From UBA5951 sp009936885 (GTDB lineage: Bacteria; Pseudomonadota; Alphaproteobacteria; Puniceispirillales; Puniceispirillaceae): a stretch of DNA of 61,509 bases. The notes beneath the pieces are model-generated. The model saw only the letters and a program-made list of their open reading frames with translations. It was not told the DNA's origin and made no database searches. This document shows positions 44,555 through 53,333 of the stretch, one piece after another (positions within the stretch are counted from its first letter, which is position 1; the number at the start of each line of letters is the position of its first letter). The position numbers and the translations under genes were made by a program. The stretch is taken from the NCBI GenBank assembly GCA_937996625.1, contig CALKVA010000012.1, positions 1-61,509 of the forward strand, given 5' to 3'.

Positions 44555-45670
44555 TTATTCCGCTGCCGTTTTGTTTTTTCGTGGATCATTAGTAGCAGCA
44601 GTTACTACCGGCATGACTTTCTCTGCTGCAAGTATCATAGAGCGTCTTGCTAATTCAGGAGATGCCCAGTCTTTACCCGCATATAACAGCGTTCCAAACT
44701 CACCAACCTCATCCTGAAACTCAAGAATTTCATCTGTTACTTTATCAGGTGTGCCCCAAACGATAAGCTTATTACAAACATCTTCTAATGTTACTTCATC
44801 ATCTGGCTGTTCCCGATAGGTTTTGAAAAGCTCAAGCCTGTTATGCTTGCGCATTTTTGTAAGTAATTGGTTGTAATAAAAAACGTAAGGGCTATCCGAT
44901 CCTAATGCATATTCTTTTGCAGTAGCTAAATCATCCGCAACAAATACAGATTTAGCAACACGCCAGTTAGCTGGGTCTGCTGGTCTTCCAACGCGCTGGC
45001 AACCCTCAACATATTTTGGCCAATGTGTTTTTACCCATTGTGGCATAAGGAAGTTAGCACTAATCGGCTCCCACCCTCGCGCTGCTGCCTCTGTCACGCC
45101 TCGTGAAAACGGAGCAACTGCTGTCACCACGATCGGCGGATACGGTTTTTGTAATGGCTTTGACATAATACCTTGGCCGATATCAGTCAGAGACGTTCTT
45201 TCAGTTGTAATATTCCAGTATTTACCCTCAATATTATAAGGTGCTTCTGATTCCCAGATTTTAAGAACGGTATTAATCCCCTCTAAGAACATTTCGTTCT
45301 TATCATTATCCAAAGTTCCGAATACTTCTGCATCTGAGGCCAATCCGCCAGGAGAAATTCCAAAGTTTAACCTACCATCAAGCATGTGATCTAGCATGGC
45401 TATCTGACCTGCAACATGGGCAGGATGAGAGTTAGGAAGATTTACGGTTCCTGTTCCAAGTCGAATTTGTTTTGTCTCTGCTGCTAGTGAAGCAACAAAC
45501 ATCGCACAAGAGGTAATGTTTTCCGCTGCGTCAGTTACGTGCTCGCCGACATAAGCTTCAGAAAAACCCAGCTCATCTGCAAGTAGAAATGCCTCCCTAT
45601 CTTCTTTCAGACTAACACGCCAGTCCTTATCGACTGGGTGAATTGGCATTGTGAAAAAACCGATTTCCAT
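44555..45670 (-). CDS. LLM-class flavin-dependent monooxygenase
   Basis: This luciferase-like protein (371 aa from the chosen start) should use reduced FMN and O2 to oxygenate an organic substrate. Features are MEIGFFTMPIHP at the N-terminus, LADELGFSEAYVGEH (near 30), RLGTGTVNLPNSHPAHVAGQ (near 71) and LDGRLNFGISPGG (near 97). The start at 45670 has a strong ribosome site (GAGGAG, 8 nt upstream); the frame is open to 45730, but that would overlap the operator palindrome. It diverges from a LysR gene and ends at an intrinsic terminator. It likely belongs functionally with the molybdenum-hydroxylase block. Confidence 0.88.
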   Translation of the reverse strand: MEIGFFTMPIHPVDKDWRVSLKEDREAFLLADELGFSEAYVGEHVTDAAENITSCAMFVASLAAETKQIRLGTGTVNLPNSHPAHVAGQIAMLDHMLDGRLNFGISPGGLASDAEVFGTLDNDKNEMFLEGINTVLKIWESEAPYNIEGKYWNITTERTSLTDIGQGIMSKPLQKPYPPIVVTAVAPFSRGVTEAAARGWEPISANFLMPQWVKTHWPKYVEGCQRVGRPADPANWRVAKSVFVADDLATAKEYALGSDSPYVFYYNQLLTKMRKHNRLELFKTYREQPDDEVTLEDVCNKLIVWGTPDKVTDEILEFQDEVGEFGTLLYAGKDWASPELARRSMILAAEKVMPVVTAATNDPRKNKTAAE

Positions 45671-45722
45671 TTTTCGAGCTCCTCTAGTAATAAAACTGGT
45701 TATTGACCACACATAATATAGA

Positions 45723-45737
45723 TTGAACATTGTTCAA
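45723..45737. promoter_or_regulatory. Candidate LysR operator
   Basis: TTGAACA-T-TGTTCAA is a perfect 15-nt palindrome in the divergent LLM/LysR promoter region and contains the T-N11-A layout typical of LysR-type binding sites (T45724 to A45736). It most likely binds the adjacent regulator. Confidence 0.6.
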
Positions 45738-45819
45738 AATAAAATAATATAATTTTACATATAGTATTATTTTTTATTATACCGTAGAGAACTGTATTTT
45801 TTTTTAAATGGTGGTAGAC

Positions 45820-46728
45820 ATGATATCAATACGCCGGCTTAATTCTCTTATAGCTGTTTATGAAGAGGGCTCCTTTACCGCTGCTTCAGAACGCGAGAAT
45901 GCAACCCAATCTGGTATCTCTCAGCATATAAGTTCGATCGAAAAAGATTTGGGAATTCTTTTATTCACCCGTCATTCAAATGGCGTAACACCAACGACTC
46001 TCTGTCATAGCTATTATCAAAAATCTATCGAGGCTATACGCACCCTTCGAACGGCAGAACAAGAGGCTATGAATGCTGGCAAGGGTCTTGCGGGACGCGT
46101 GAATGCTGGATTGATGCCTTCTTTTACGCGTGCTGCGCTCGCGCCTGTCTTAAATGAAATATCTATCACTCACCCGCATATTGAAATTAGCGTAATCGAA
46201 TCATATAGCGGAAGCCTTACAGATATGGTTCGATCAGAGGAGCTTGATTTTGCCTTGGTGCCAGTGGTAACCGGCACTCCTGGTATTCGCTACAGTCATT
46301 TGGTGCGTGACAGAGAAGTTCTCGTATCATCCCCATCATTTGGGTTTGAGCAAGGCAATGAAGTTTCGTTAAAAAACCTTAGCCCGTTAAACATAGTCCT
46401 CCCAACCAAAGCAAATATTCGCAGATTAAAGTTGGAGGATTATTTTACCGCGCATTCCATTAACATATCAAAGATCATGGAAATGGATTCAATGATGGGC
46501 ACATTAGAGCTGGTATGTGCAACACAATGGGTCACTATCCTTCCCTACCTTATCTGCGTCCCTGATATGACATCTAATGCAAGACATATAAACCCGATAG
46601 TCGAACCGAATATCTATTCCGATTTTGTAATTATAGAACCGCTTGGACGCTCATTATCTCCGCAAGCAACTTACTTCCTGAAATTGCTTCAAGAAAAAAT
46701 AACCTCCCTTGCGTGGCAAGATAGCTAA
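45820..46728 (+). CDS. LysR-family transcriptional regulator
   Basis: This DNA-binding regulator is 302 aa from the chosen ATG (another ATG at 45808 adds four residues; GGTGG lies 5 nt before 45820). The N-terminal winged helix-turn-helix covers about 1-60 (RRLNSLIAVYEEGSFTAAS, QSGISQHISSIEKDLG), and the effector-binding domain follows from about 88. It diverges from the LLM monooxygenase and faces the molybdenum-hydroxylase operon tail to tail. It probably senses the substrate or a product of this cluster. Confidence 0.92.
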   Translation: MISIRRLNSLIAVYEEGSFTAASERENATQSGISQHISSIEKDLGILLFTRHSNGVTPTTLCHSYYQKSIEAIRTLRTAEQEAMNAGKGLAGRVNAGLMPSFTRAALAPVLNEISITHPHIEISVIESYSGSLTDMVRSEELDFALVPVVTGTPGIRYSHLVRDREVLVSSPSFGFEQGNEVSLKNLSPLNIVLPTKANIRRLKLEDYFTAHSINISKIMEMDSMMGTLELVCATQWVTILPYLICVPDMTSNARHINPIVEPNIYSDFVIIEPLGRSLSPQATYFLKLLQEKITSLAWQDS

Positions 46729-46796
46729 TGAAATAGCACAAACCTCAACGATAAATCTTGATCACAAATTTCGATTAGCCTTATCGTAAAGAGATT

Positions 46797-49178
46797 CTAG
46801 CCTATCTTGCCTAATGCCCTTAACACCCGTTCAGGTGTCATTGGCATTTGCCACATTCCACAATCCAGCGGTGCCAGAGCGTTATTTACCGCATTCATTA
46901 AAGCTGCAGGGGCACCGCCAGTACCTGCTTCGCCTGCACCCTTCGCGCCTAATATAGACGTTTTAGTATAGGTTTCGACGTGAGCAACCGTAATTTCTGG
47001 CATTTCACTTGCCATAGGTACTAGATAATCAGCCATGGTTGCATTCTGCATTTGCCCGTCTTTATCATAAACACATTCTTCATATAATGCGCCGCCGATA
47101 CCTTGGACTACCCCGCCACGGATTTGGTCATCAACAAGTTGTGGGTTAATCACTCTGCCACAATCCTCCACAGCCCAGAAATGTAGTATTTTAATAAATC
47201 CTGTGTTTGTATCGACTTCTACATGAGCTGCCATCGCACCATTTGTAAATACAAATGGAAAGTCGGTAACGCGGTAATGCCTCGTTGCAATTAATTCAGG
47301 TTGCAGATCATTTGGTAACTCATTTCCTCTGTAATAAACAATTTTTGCTAAATCTCCCAAAGATATTTTCTGCTCACCAGTATCCTTCATCACAACCTCA
47401 CCATGAGCTATATCAAGCTCTTCTGGTTTTGCCTGAAGAATCACCGCAGCGACATCTAATACCTGCTCTTTCAAGGCATGAGATGCTAGCAACATTGCCT
47501 CACCTCCAATGCCAGCCCCTCGCGATGCCCATGTTCCGCCGCCATAAGGCACCGTTTTGGTATCGCCAGTTGTTACCTTTACGCGCTCAATAGCAACCCC
47601 AAAAACGTCAGCCGCAATTTGTTGTAAAATAGCGTTTGTGCCCTGTCCCTGTTCGGTAACAGAGGAGGAGACATGAAGCGCGCCTGCGGCATCAAGGCGA
47701 ACAGTAGCACCATCTTGAGAGGCTATAGGCGCACCGCCAATACCATAGAACATTGGTGATGGATTTGTAACCTCAACAAGAGAGACAAATCCAATCCCCC
47801 TATAAATACCATTATCTCTATTTTTAGCCTGATCTGCGAGCAACGCATCATAATCCATAATGGTTAGTAATTTATCCAAACATGCATGATGCGATAAATC
47901 ATCAAAGCGCATTCCAGTTGCAGATTTTGTAGGATAAGCATCATCAGGAATTAGATTTTTGCGTCTTATCTGAACAGGATCCATTCCAATTACCCGTGCT
48001 GCTTCCTCCAACATACAATCAGAAATTGCCATAGCGATTGGGTGACCAACAGCTCGATATTGACACATTAATGTTTTATTTTGGAACACAACATTACCAA
48101 CTGCATGATAATGCTCAAACTGGTAAGGCGCCCCTGTCAGGTTTAAAATTTGATTACATTCTATCGCAGATGTTCGCGGATACATGGAAAACGGTCCTAT
48201 TCCGGTAAAGTCATTAAACCCCATACCCACAATGGAGCCATCTTTGCGAACCCCTATCTTAGCATCAACAACATGGTCACGGGCGTGAATATCTGTAACA
48301 AAACTCTCTAGCCTATCTGCAGTGAATTTAATCGGTCTCCTCAGAAGCTTGGCTATTATAGCTGTTGCTATTTCATCACCGTAAGTATGCACTTTTATTC
48401 CAAAAGAGCCGCCAACATCGTGTGCGACAACACGGACATTTTCTTCAAGCATGTCCAGATGTTTTGCCAATATAAATTGAAGCATATGTGGAGCCTGACC
48501 AGCATAATACATAATAAGCTCATCATCCCCCGGTATGTAATCGCAAACAGTTGCTCGTGTTTCCAATGTAACCCCAGTGTGGCGCCCAAATTTTATTTGC
48601 TTTTCAACGATAATCACATCGTCCTTAGCAAAAGCCTCTTCAAGATTTCCCGCCTCCACTTCGCGCTTCCATGCCAGATTGCTGTCATATTGATTGTGAA
48701 TAAGCGGCGATTCTGAAGACAGCGCATCTAAGGTATCTGTAACTGCAGGAAGCTGCTCATAGCTTATATTGATTAATTCAAGCGCATCTTCACCTAATGC
48801 TCGTGAAGTGCAAACAATAACGGCGACAGGCTCTCCTTGCCAGCGCGCCACATCGACAGCCAACGGATATTGAGCAGGCGACCGCAATCCTGGCAAGTGA
48901 CTTAAAACGCCAATATAAGGCTCAACATGCCTCGCAATATCCTTACCAGTATATACCGCTATAACGCCTGTTGCCTGAGTAGCTTTAGACACATCAATTG
49001 AATTTATTTTTGCATGCGCATAAGGAGAGCGCAGAAAAACAGCATTTACCATTCTAGGAAGTTGCATATCATCCACATATCTTCCCTGCCCTCGCAACAA
49101 ACGAGCCGCATCAGATCTTGGAATGGATTTACCTATATAATCTTTTGGTTTATCAAATATAGTTGCCGGACCGCTCAT
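46797..49178 (-). CDS. Molybdenum hydroxylase large subunit (xanthine oxidase/CO dehydrogenase family)
   Basis: This 793-residue catalytic subunit binds the molybdopterin cofactor. Features are IPRSDAARLLRGQGRYVDD at the N-terminus, AHDVGGSFGIK (near 247), EQGQGTNAILQQIAADVFG, and the GAKGAGEAGTGGAP loop near 755 carrying the family's catalytic Glu. The active-site loop reads QYRAVGHP, neither the AYRCSFR of form I CO dehydrogenase nor the AYRGAGR of form II, so CO is unlikely as substrate; a heteroaromatic or aldehyde is more likely. It is the last gene of an FAD-2Fe2S-Mo operon, touching the small-subunit gene at 49178. No maturation (CoxD/XdhC-type) genes are nearby. Confidence 0.92.
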   Translation of the reverse strand: MSGPATIFDKPKDYIGKSIPRSDAARLLRGQGRYVDDMQLPRMVNAVFLRSPYAHAKINSIDVSKATQATGVIAVYTGKDIARHVEPYIGVLSHLPGLRSPAQYPLAVDVARWQGEPVAVIVCTSRALGEDALELINISYEQLPAVTDTLDALSSESPLIHNQYDSNLAWKREVEAGNLEEAFAKDDVIIVEKQIKFGRHTGVTLETRATVCDYIPGDDELIMYYAGQAPHMLQFILAKHLDMLEENVRVVAHDVGGSFGIKVHTYGDEIATAIIAKLLRRPIKFTADRLESFVTDIHARDHVVDAKIGVRKDGSIVGMGFNDFTGIGPFSMYPRTSAIECNQILNLTGAPYQFEHYHAVGNVVFQNKTLMCQYRAVGHPIAMAISDCMLEEAARVIGMDPVQIRRKNLIPDDAYPTKSATGMRFDDLSHHACLDKLLTIMDYDALLADQAKNRDNGIYRGIGFVSLVEVTNPSPMFYGIGGAPIASQDGATVRLDAAGALHVSSSVTEQGQGTNAILQQIAADVFGVAIERVKVTTGDTKTVPYGGGTWASRGAGIGGEAMLLASHALKEQVLDVAAVILQAKPEELDIAHGEVVMKDTGEQKISLGDLAKIVYYRGNELPNDLQPELIATRHYRVTDFPFVFTNGAMAAHVEVDTNTGFIKILHFWAVEDCGRVINPQLVDDQIRGGVVQGIGGALYEECVYDKDGQMQNATMADYLVPMASEMPEITVAHVETYTKTSILGAKGAGEAGTGGAPAALMNAVNNALAPLDCGMWQMPMTPERVLRALGKIG

Positions 49179-49654
49179 CAGCCTTGCCTTTCTTCAATTG
49201 TTGTACAAATAGCATCCACGATGGCTTGGTAGCCCGTGCATCTACAATAGTTTCCAGATATATGTTCTTTTACTTTTTCTCTATCTGCAGGATTGCCCTG
49301 TTCAATATATTCGATTGAAGTAGCCAGCATTCCAGGTGTGCAATATCCGCATTGTAATGCGTTTCGATTATGAAAATTTTTAATCAAGTCAGACGCATTT
49401 TTATCTGTCTCAAACCCCTCAATTGTTGTTATCTCCGCGCCATCAGCCTGTACCGCAAGCGTTAGGCAGCTTCGAGCTGTAACCCCATCCAAAAACAAAG
49501 TACAAGCTCCACAAACACCATGCTCACATCCAACATGGGTTCCAGTAAGGCCAAGTTTAGTTCTAAGAAAATCAGCTAGATTCATGCGTACAGGCACATC
49601 TTCAACATACTTCTCACCATTTACAGTTACCACAATCTGCGATGTTTTTGTCAT
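49178..49654 (-). CDS. Molybdenum hydroxylase [2Fe-2S] subunit
   Basis: This 158-residue electron-transfer subunit has an N-terminal plant-ferredoxin-type cluster (GCEHGVCGACTLFLDG and Cys in RSCLTLA) and a C-terminal helical domain with the second cluster (QCGYCTPGML, NYCRCTGYQAI). All eight cysteines are visible. It carries electrons from the Mo site to FAD. It overlaps both neighbours by one base, so the operon is tightly coupled. Confidence 0.96.
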   Translation of the reverse strand: MTKTSQIVVTVNGEKYVEDVPVRMNLADFLRTKLGLTGTHVGCEHGVCGACTLFLDGVTARSCLTLAVQADGAEITTIEGFETDKNASDLIKNFHNRNALQCGYCTPGMLATSIEYIEQGNPADREKVKEHISGNYCRCTGYQAIVDAICTTIEERQG

Positions 49655-50493
49655 TATTTCATCCCCTTTAATGCGCGTTCTAATACAACATTAGCAATAT
49701 GATGTTTTGCTTCTGGACTCGCATTCATATCCCCTTCAAAGTCTATTTCACTAGTTGCGTTTTGAGCACCCTTTATTACGTCTTGTGAAAAACTGGCACT
49801 ACCAGAAAGCAGCTTTTCAACATTTGTCGCTCTAATTGCCTTATCGGCAACGCCAAAAAATGCAACCCTTATGCTTAAATCACTATCTTGAGCAATACAA
49901 ACCCCCGCCATAGCGTAATCACCGTGGCGTCTTGCGACTTCATGAAACCCAAAATTTTGCTGTGAATGCGCTTTTGGCAGAATAATTTTCGTAATTAATT
50001 CATCTCGCTCACATGCTGTTTCATACACGCCTTTGAAAAAACTACTTGCTGGCTCTAATCTCGCGCCATTACCAGAGGTTACCTCGATGCTTCCATCTAA
50101 CGCTAGAAGCACGGCTGGCAATTCAGCAGCAGGATCTGACAGCCCAATCGAACCGCCAATCGTACCGCGATTACGAATGGCTGCATGCGCAACATAGGGC
50201 AAAACCAGATTTATAAGCGGGCAATGGGTTTTTATAATTGTGCTTTGCTCTAATTCGCAATACCGAACCATTGCGCCAATTTCTATTGTATCCTTGCATT
50301 CAGTAATGCCTACCATTTCTGATACGGCCGATATATCAACAAGCGTCCCCGGATTTGCCATTCTAAAATTCATCATAGGCATTAGACTTTGCCCGCCTGC
50401 CAGAATCTGGCAATCTAATTCATCATTTGCAAGCAACGCTAATACGTCCGAAATTGAGGTTGGCTTTTCATAATTGAAATCAGGCGCTTTCAT
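49654..50493 (-). CDS. Molybdenum hydroxylase FAD-binding subunit
   Basis: This 279-residue medium subunit binds FAD through AGGQSLMPMMNFRMANP (near 32) and TIGGSIGLSDPAAELP (near 109), the two hallmark loops of the CoxM/xanthine-dehydrogenase FAD domain. A C-terminal CO-dehydrogenase flavoprotein domain follows. It is the first gene of the operon, which diverges from osmC across about 120 bp. Confidence 0.95.
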   Translation of the reverse strand: MKAPDFNYEKPTSISDVLALLANDELDCQILAGGQSLMPMMNFRMANPGTLVDISAVSEMVGITECKDTIEIGAMVRYCELEQSTIIKTHCPLINLVLPYVAHAAIRNRGTIGGSIGLSDPAAELPAVLLALDGSIEVTSGNGARLEPASSFFKGVYETACERDELITKIILPKAHSQQNFGFHEVARRHGDYAMAGVCIAQDSDLSIRVAFFGVADKAIRATNVEKLLSGSASFSQDVIKGAQNATSEIDFEGDMNASPEAKHHIANVVLERALKGMK

Positions 50494-50560
50494 AATCCTA
50501 TCCCTATTTTTCTATGTTTAGTTTTTTTTTGATCTTGCTTTCTTAATTGATGACCATAAC

Positions 50561-50577
50561 AATAATTAACGATTATT
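50561..50577. promoter_or_regulatory. Second candidate operator (inverted repeat)
   Basis: AATAAT-TAACG-ATTATT is a perfect 6-bp inverted repeat between the divergent molybdenum-hydroxylase and osmC units, again containing a T-N11-A core. It is AT-rich, so chance is a real alternative, but its position suits the cluster's LysR regulator. Confidence 0.3.
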
Positions 50578-50616
50578 CATTTCTTTAATTTAAACAACCC
50601 TAAAATAGGATTTAAT

Positions 50617-51081
50617 ATGACAGCCACGACACCAAAATCAGAAGTCACTATGTCAATGTCGGCAACAGGTGAGACACATGCGCGCACTAAAATTAATATT
50701 CGTGATGTAAGTTCGATAATAGATGAGCCTGAGGTAAGAGGCGGGACGAATCAGGGGCTAACACCAACTGAAACTCTGATGGCTTCCCTTATTGGCTGCA
50801 CGAATGTAATTAGCAAACGTATTGCTCATAAAATGGGGATTGAGTTGGGCGAAATGGACATTCAGCTTAGCGCAAAGTTCGATAGACGCGGCACTATGTT
50901 AGAAGAAGAAATCGATGTGCCATTTCCGTCTGTCACCATGGATATTGAAATTGATACTAATGCAAGCGAAGCGCAAATGAGCGCTCTTAAAACAGATTTA
51001 GCCAAATATTGTCCAATTGCAAAAGTGCTTCGTGGAAGCGGTGTAGAAATTATCGAGAATTGGATTGTAAACCCTCTATAA
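50617..51081 (+). CDS. OsmC-family protein
   Basis: OsmC/Ohr proteins are thiol peroxidases that reduce organic hydroperoxides. The 154-residue protein has both conserved cysteines, in SLIGCTNVIS (near 67) and KYCPIAKVL (near 130), and GLTPTETLMAS before the first. Because the active thiols are present, it should be catalytically competent. It heads a rightward osmC-redoxin-cyclase-GST run, diverging from the molybdenum hydroxylase. Confidence 0.9.
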   Translation: MTATTPKSEVTMSMSATGETHARTKINIRDVSSIIDEPEVRGGTNQGLTPTETLMASLIGCTNVISKRIAHKMGIELGEMDIQLSAKFDRRGTMLEEEIDVPFPSVTMDIEIDTNASEAQMSALKTDLAKYCPIAKVLRGSGVEIIENWIVNPL

Positions 51082-51143
51082 ACATTCTAATCACTATATC
51101 GAAAAAACTTTCGCTATCCAATTGGGTTAAAAGGAATCTCTTT

Positions 51144-51668
51144 ATGACACATATATTAATACCAGATACGCAAGCCCCAGAATTATCACTACCTCTCGTA
51201 GGAGGTGAAACTTGGATTTTATCTGAGCAAACACCTAAACATTTTACAATGGTGATTTTTTATCGTGGCTTGCATTGCCCAGTATGCAAAAATTATCTCG
51301 GAACATTAAATTCAATGATGGATCAAATCTCAGAATTAGGTTTTTCAGTCGTTGTTGCTTCAATGGACACACTAGAGAGAGCAGAACAGGCAAAAGCCGA
51401 TTGGGGGCTTGATAAGGTTGATGTTGCGTATGGTTTAGATATGGAAACAGCCAAAAAATGGGGATTATACGTATCAACCTCTATCAAAGAAGCAGAAAAT
51501 GATATTTTCAGCGAGCCTGGGTTAATGTGGATAAGAGCAGATGGCAGATTATATTTAATCGACATTGCAAATATGCCATGGGCAAGACCAGACCTTGAAA
51601 CATTAATGCCAAAAGCAAAATTTGCAGTTGAAAACAATTATCCGGCACGCGGCACAAATGCGGGCTAA
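51144..51668 (+). CDS. AhpC/TSA-family redoxin
   Basis: From the chosen ATG this is a 174-residue thioredoxin-fold peroxiredoxin-like protein. APELSLPLVGG near the N-terminus leads to the active site FYRGLHCPVCKNYLGTL, a CPVC redox pair. The frame is open from 51009 but that region overlaps osmC. It likely removes peroxides or recycles oxidised thiols generated by the flavin and molybdenum oxidases of the cluster. Confidence 0.88.
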   Translation: MTHILIPDTQAPELSLPLVGGETWILSEQTPKHFTMVIFYRGLHCPVCKNYLGTLNSMMDQISELGFSVVVASMDTLERAEQAKADWGLDKVDVAYGLDMETAKKWGLYVSTSIKEAENDIFSEPGLMWIRADGRLYLIDIANMPWARPDLETLMPKAKFAVENNYPARGTNAG

Positions 51669-51728
51669 GCTAAGACATTAGAATAAAATTTTTAGTTCAC
51701 ATATGGGTATTTTTTAAGGAGTGATTAA

Positions 51729-52685
51729 ATGGCAAAATTTACAAGACAACATATTTATGACACAGCCAAAGAGCTATCAAACTGGGGACGTTGGGGTGAA
51801 GATGACCAATTTGGTACATTAAACAACATCACACCAGAAGATATTGTAAATGCTGGAAAGTTGATAAAAAAAGGTAAAGTATTCGCATTAGGTCTTGATT
51901 TAAAAGAAAAAATCCAATCAGGTTTGTTTGGCGGAAGATGGAATATGATACATCAGATGCTCGCTACAGGTACCGATGCTGTTGCTGGCGTGCAGGATTC
52001 AGACGGGAAAACATTTCTTCGCTATGCGGATGATGCAATTAACCTTCCCTGTCAGGGCTCAACACAGTGGGATGCTTTATGTCATATATTCCTGGATGAT
52101 AAGATGTATAACGGTTATCCAGCGACAGATGTAACCGTTCAAGGCTCAAGCAATCTCGGCATTGAACATGTAAGAGACAAAATGGCAGGAAGAGGTGTGC
52201 TGTTGGATATAGCCAGATTTAAAGGGGTTGATAGCCTTGATGATGGGTATCCAATCACAAATAAAGACCTTGATGATTGTGCTGCAGCACAAAATGTCGA
52301 AATCCGAAAAGGTGATTTTGTTATTGTACGCACAGGTCATCAAGAGCGTTGTCTAGCAAAGAAAGATTGGACTGGATATGCGGGCGGCGATGCACCTGGA
52401 CTTGCGTTTGAGACAGCACATTGGATTAAAAATAAGGATATTGCTGCTATCTGCGCTGATACTTGGGGATGCGAAGTCAGGCCTAATGAAACAGATGAGG
52501 CCAATCAACCTTGGCACTGGGTGGTAATTCCTGCCATCGGAATTTCTATGGGTGAAATCTTTTATTTAAAAGAACTTGCAGAAGATTGCGATGAAGACAA
52601 GGTATATGAGTTTTTCTTTAATGCCCCCCCTCTTCATATACCTGGTGCTGCAGGCTCCCCAATTAATCCACAAGCAATCAAATAA
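51729..52685 (+). CDS. Cyclase-family metal-dependent hydrolase
   Basis: This 318-residue protein belongs to the cyclase/kynurenine-formamidase/isatin-hydrolase superfamily, which hydrolyses cyclic amides and formamides with Mn or Zn. The usual HxGTHxDxPxH metal loop reads GSTQWDALCHIF (near 115), a variant seen in a larger subgroup, followed by KMYNGY. GRGVLLDIARFKG (near 155) and RKGDFVIVRTGHQERC are family-typical. It could open a ring after hydroxylation by neighbouring enzymes. It shares one base with the GST start. Confidence 0.87.
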   Translation: MAKFTRQHIYDTAKELSNWGRWGEDDQFGTLNNITPEDIVNAGKLIKKGKVFALGLDLKEKIQSGLFGGRWNMIHQMLATGTDAVAGVQDSDGKTFLRYADDAINLPCQGSTQWDALCHIFLDDKMYNGYPATDVTVQGSSNLGIEHVRDKMAGRGVLLDIARFKGVDSLDDGYPITNKDLDDCAAAQNVEIRKGDFVIVRTGHQERCLAKKDWTGYAGGDAPGLAFETAHWIKNKDIAAICADTWGCEVRPNETDEANQPWHWVVIPAIGISMGEIFYLKELAEDCDEDKVYEFFFNAPPLHIPGAAGSPINPQAIK

Positions 52686-53320
52686 TGATGCGTTTATGGG
52701 GAAGAAAATCATCTTCCAATGTCCAGAAAGTTCTCTGGGCATTAGAAGAACTTGGCAAATCCTATGAGCACGAAATAGTTGGCGGTATTTATGGTGGTAA
52801 AGATAGAGTTGGATATGCATCTAAAACACCCACTAAACTTGTACCTGTTTTAGAAGATGGTGACCTTGCTATCTGGGAAAGTCACTCAATCCTGCGATAT
52901 TTAGCCAGAAAATTTCCAGATTCTAAAATTGGGGTCGATAGCAACCGCAAAGAAGCAGAAATAAATTGCTGGATAGATTATAATAGCAGCGCGTTTCAAC
53001 CTGCCCTTATTGGTTTATTCTGGGAATTGGTAAGGACGCCTTCTGTCCAGCGCTCAAAAGCGAATGAAGAAAAACACTATAAAGCACTTATTGCTGCCTC
53101 TACAATCGTGAGCGAGCAACTACAAAATAAGGACTTTTTGTTAGGTAGTTTTTCAATTGCTGATATAGCGCTTGGTACCTTAATGTACCGGATGCGCGAT
53201 GTTGCACCGGACCTTGCAGGAACACCGCCATTAACGCGCTGGTATAATAGATTATTAGAACGCCCCGGATATACAAAATTTGTTACTACTAGCTATGAAG
53301 AGTTAAGAGCTACAGACTGA
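52685..53320 (+). CDS. Glutathione S-transferase
   Basis: This 211-residue cytosolic GST has an N-terminal thioredoxin fold (MMRLWGRKSSSNVQKVLWAL; SNAIL-like WESHSILRYLARKF near 63) and an all-helical C-terminal domain. It may conjugate reactive intermediates or isomerise a maleyl-type product. Its start overlaps the cyclase stop (TAATG), so translation is coupled. It converges with the FAD hydroxylase, 13 nt apart. Confidence 0.88.
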   Translation: MMRLWGRKSSSNVQKVLWALEELGKSYEHEIVGGIYGGKDRVGYASKTPTKLVPVLEDGDLAIWESHSILRYLARKFPDSKIGVDSNRKEAEINCWIDYNSSAFQPALIGLFWELVRTPSVQRSKANEEKHYKALIAASTIVSEQLQNKDFLLGSFSIADIALGTLMYRMRDVAPDLAGTPPLTRWYNRLLERPGYTKFVTTSYEELRATD

Positions 53321-53333
53321 TTTAATTAATAAA

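Noticed and set aside
47285..47593. 102-aa plus-strand ORF inside the Mo large subunit
   Set aside because: Antisense shadow of a conserved enzyme with no ribosome site or recognisable domain.
46797..50493. Aerobic CO dehydrogenase (coxMSL)
   Set aside because: Subunit order and folds fit, but the large-subunit loop lacks the form I AYRCSFR signature and no cox accessory genes are adjacent.
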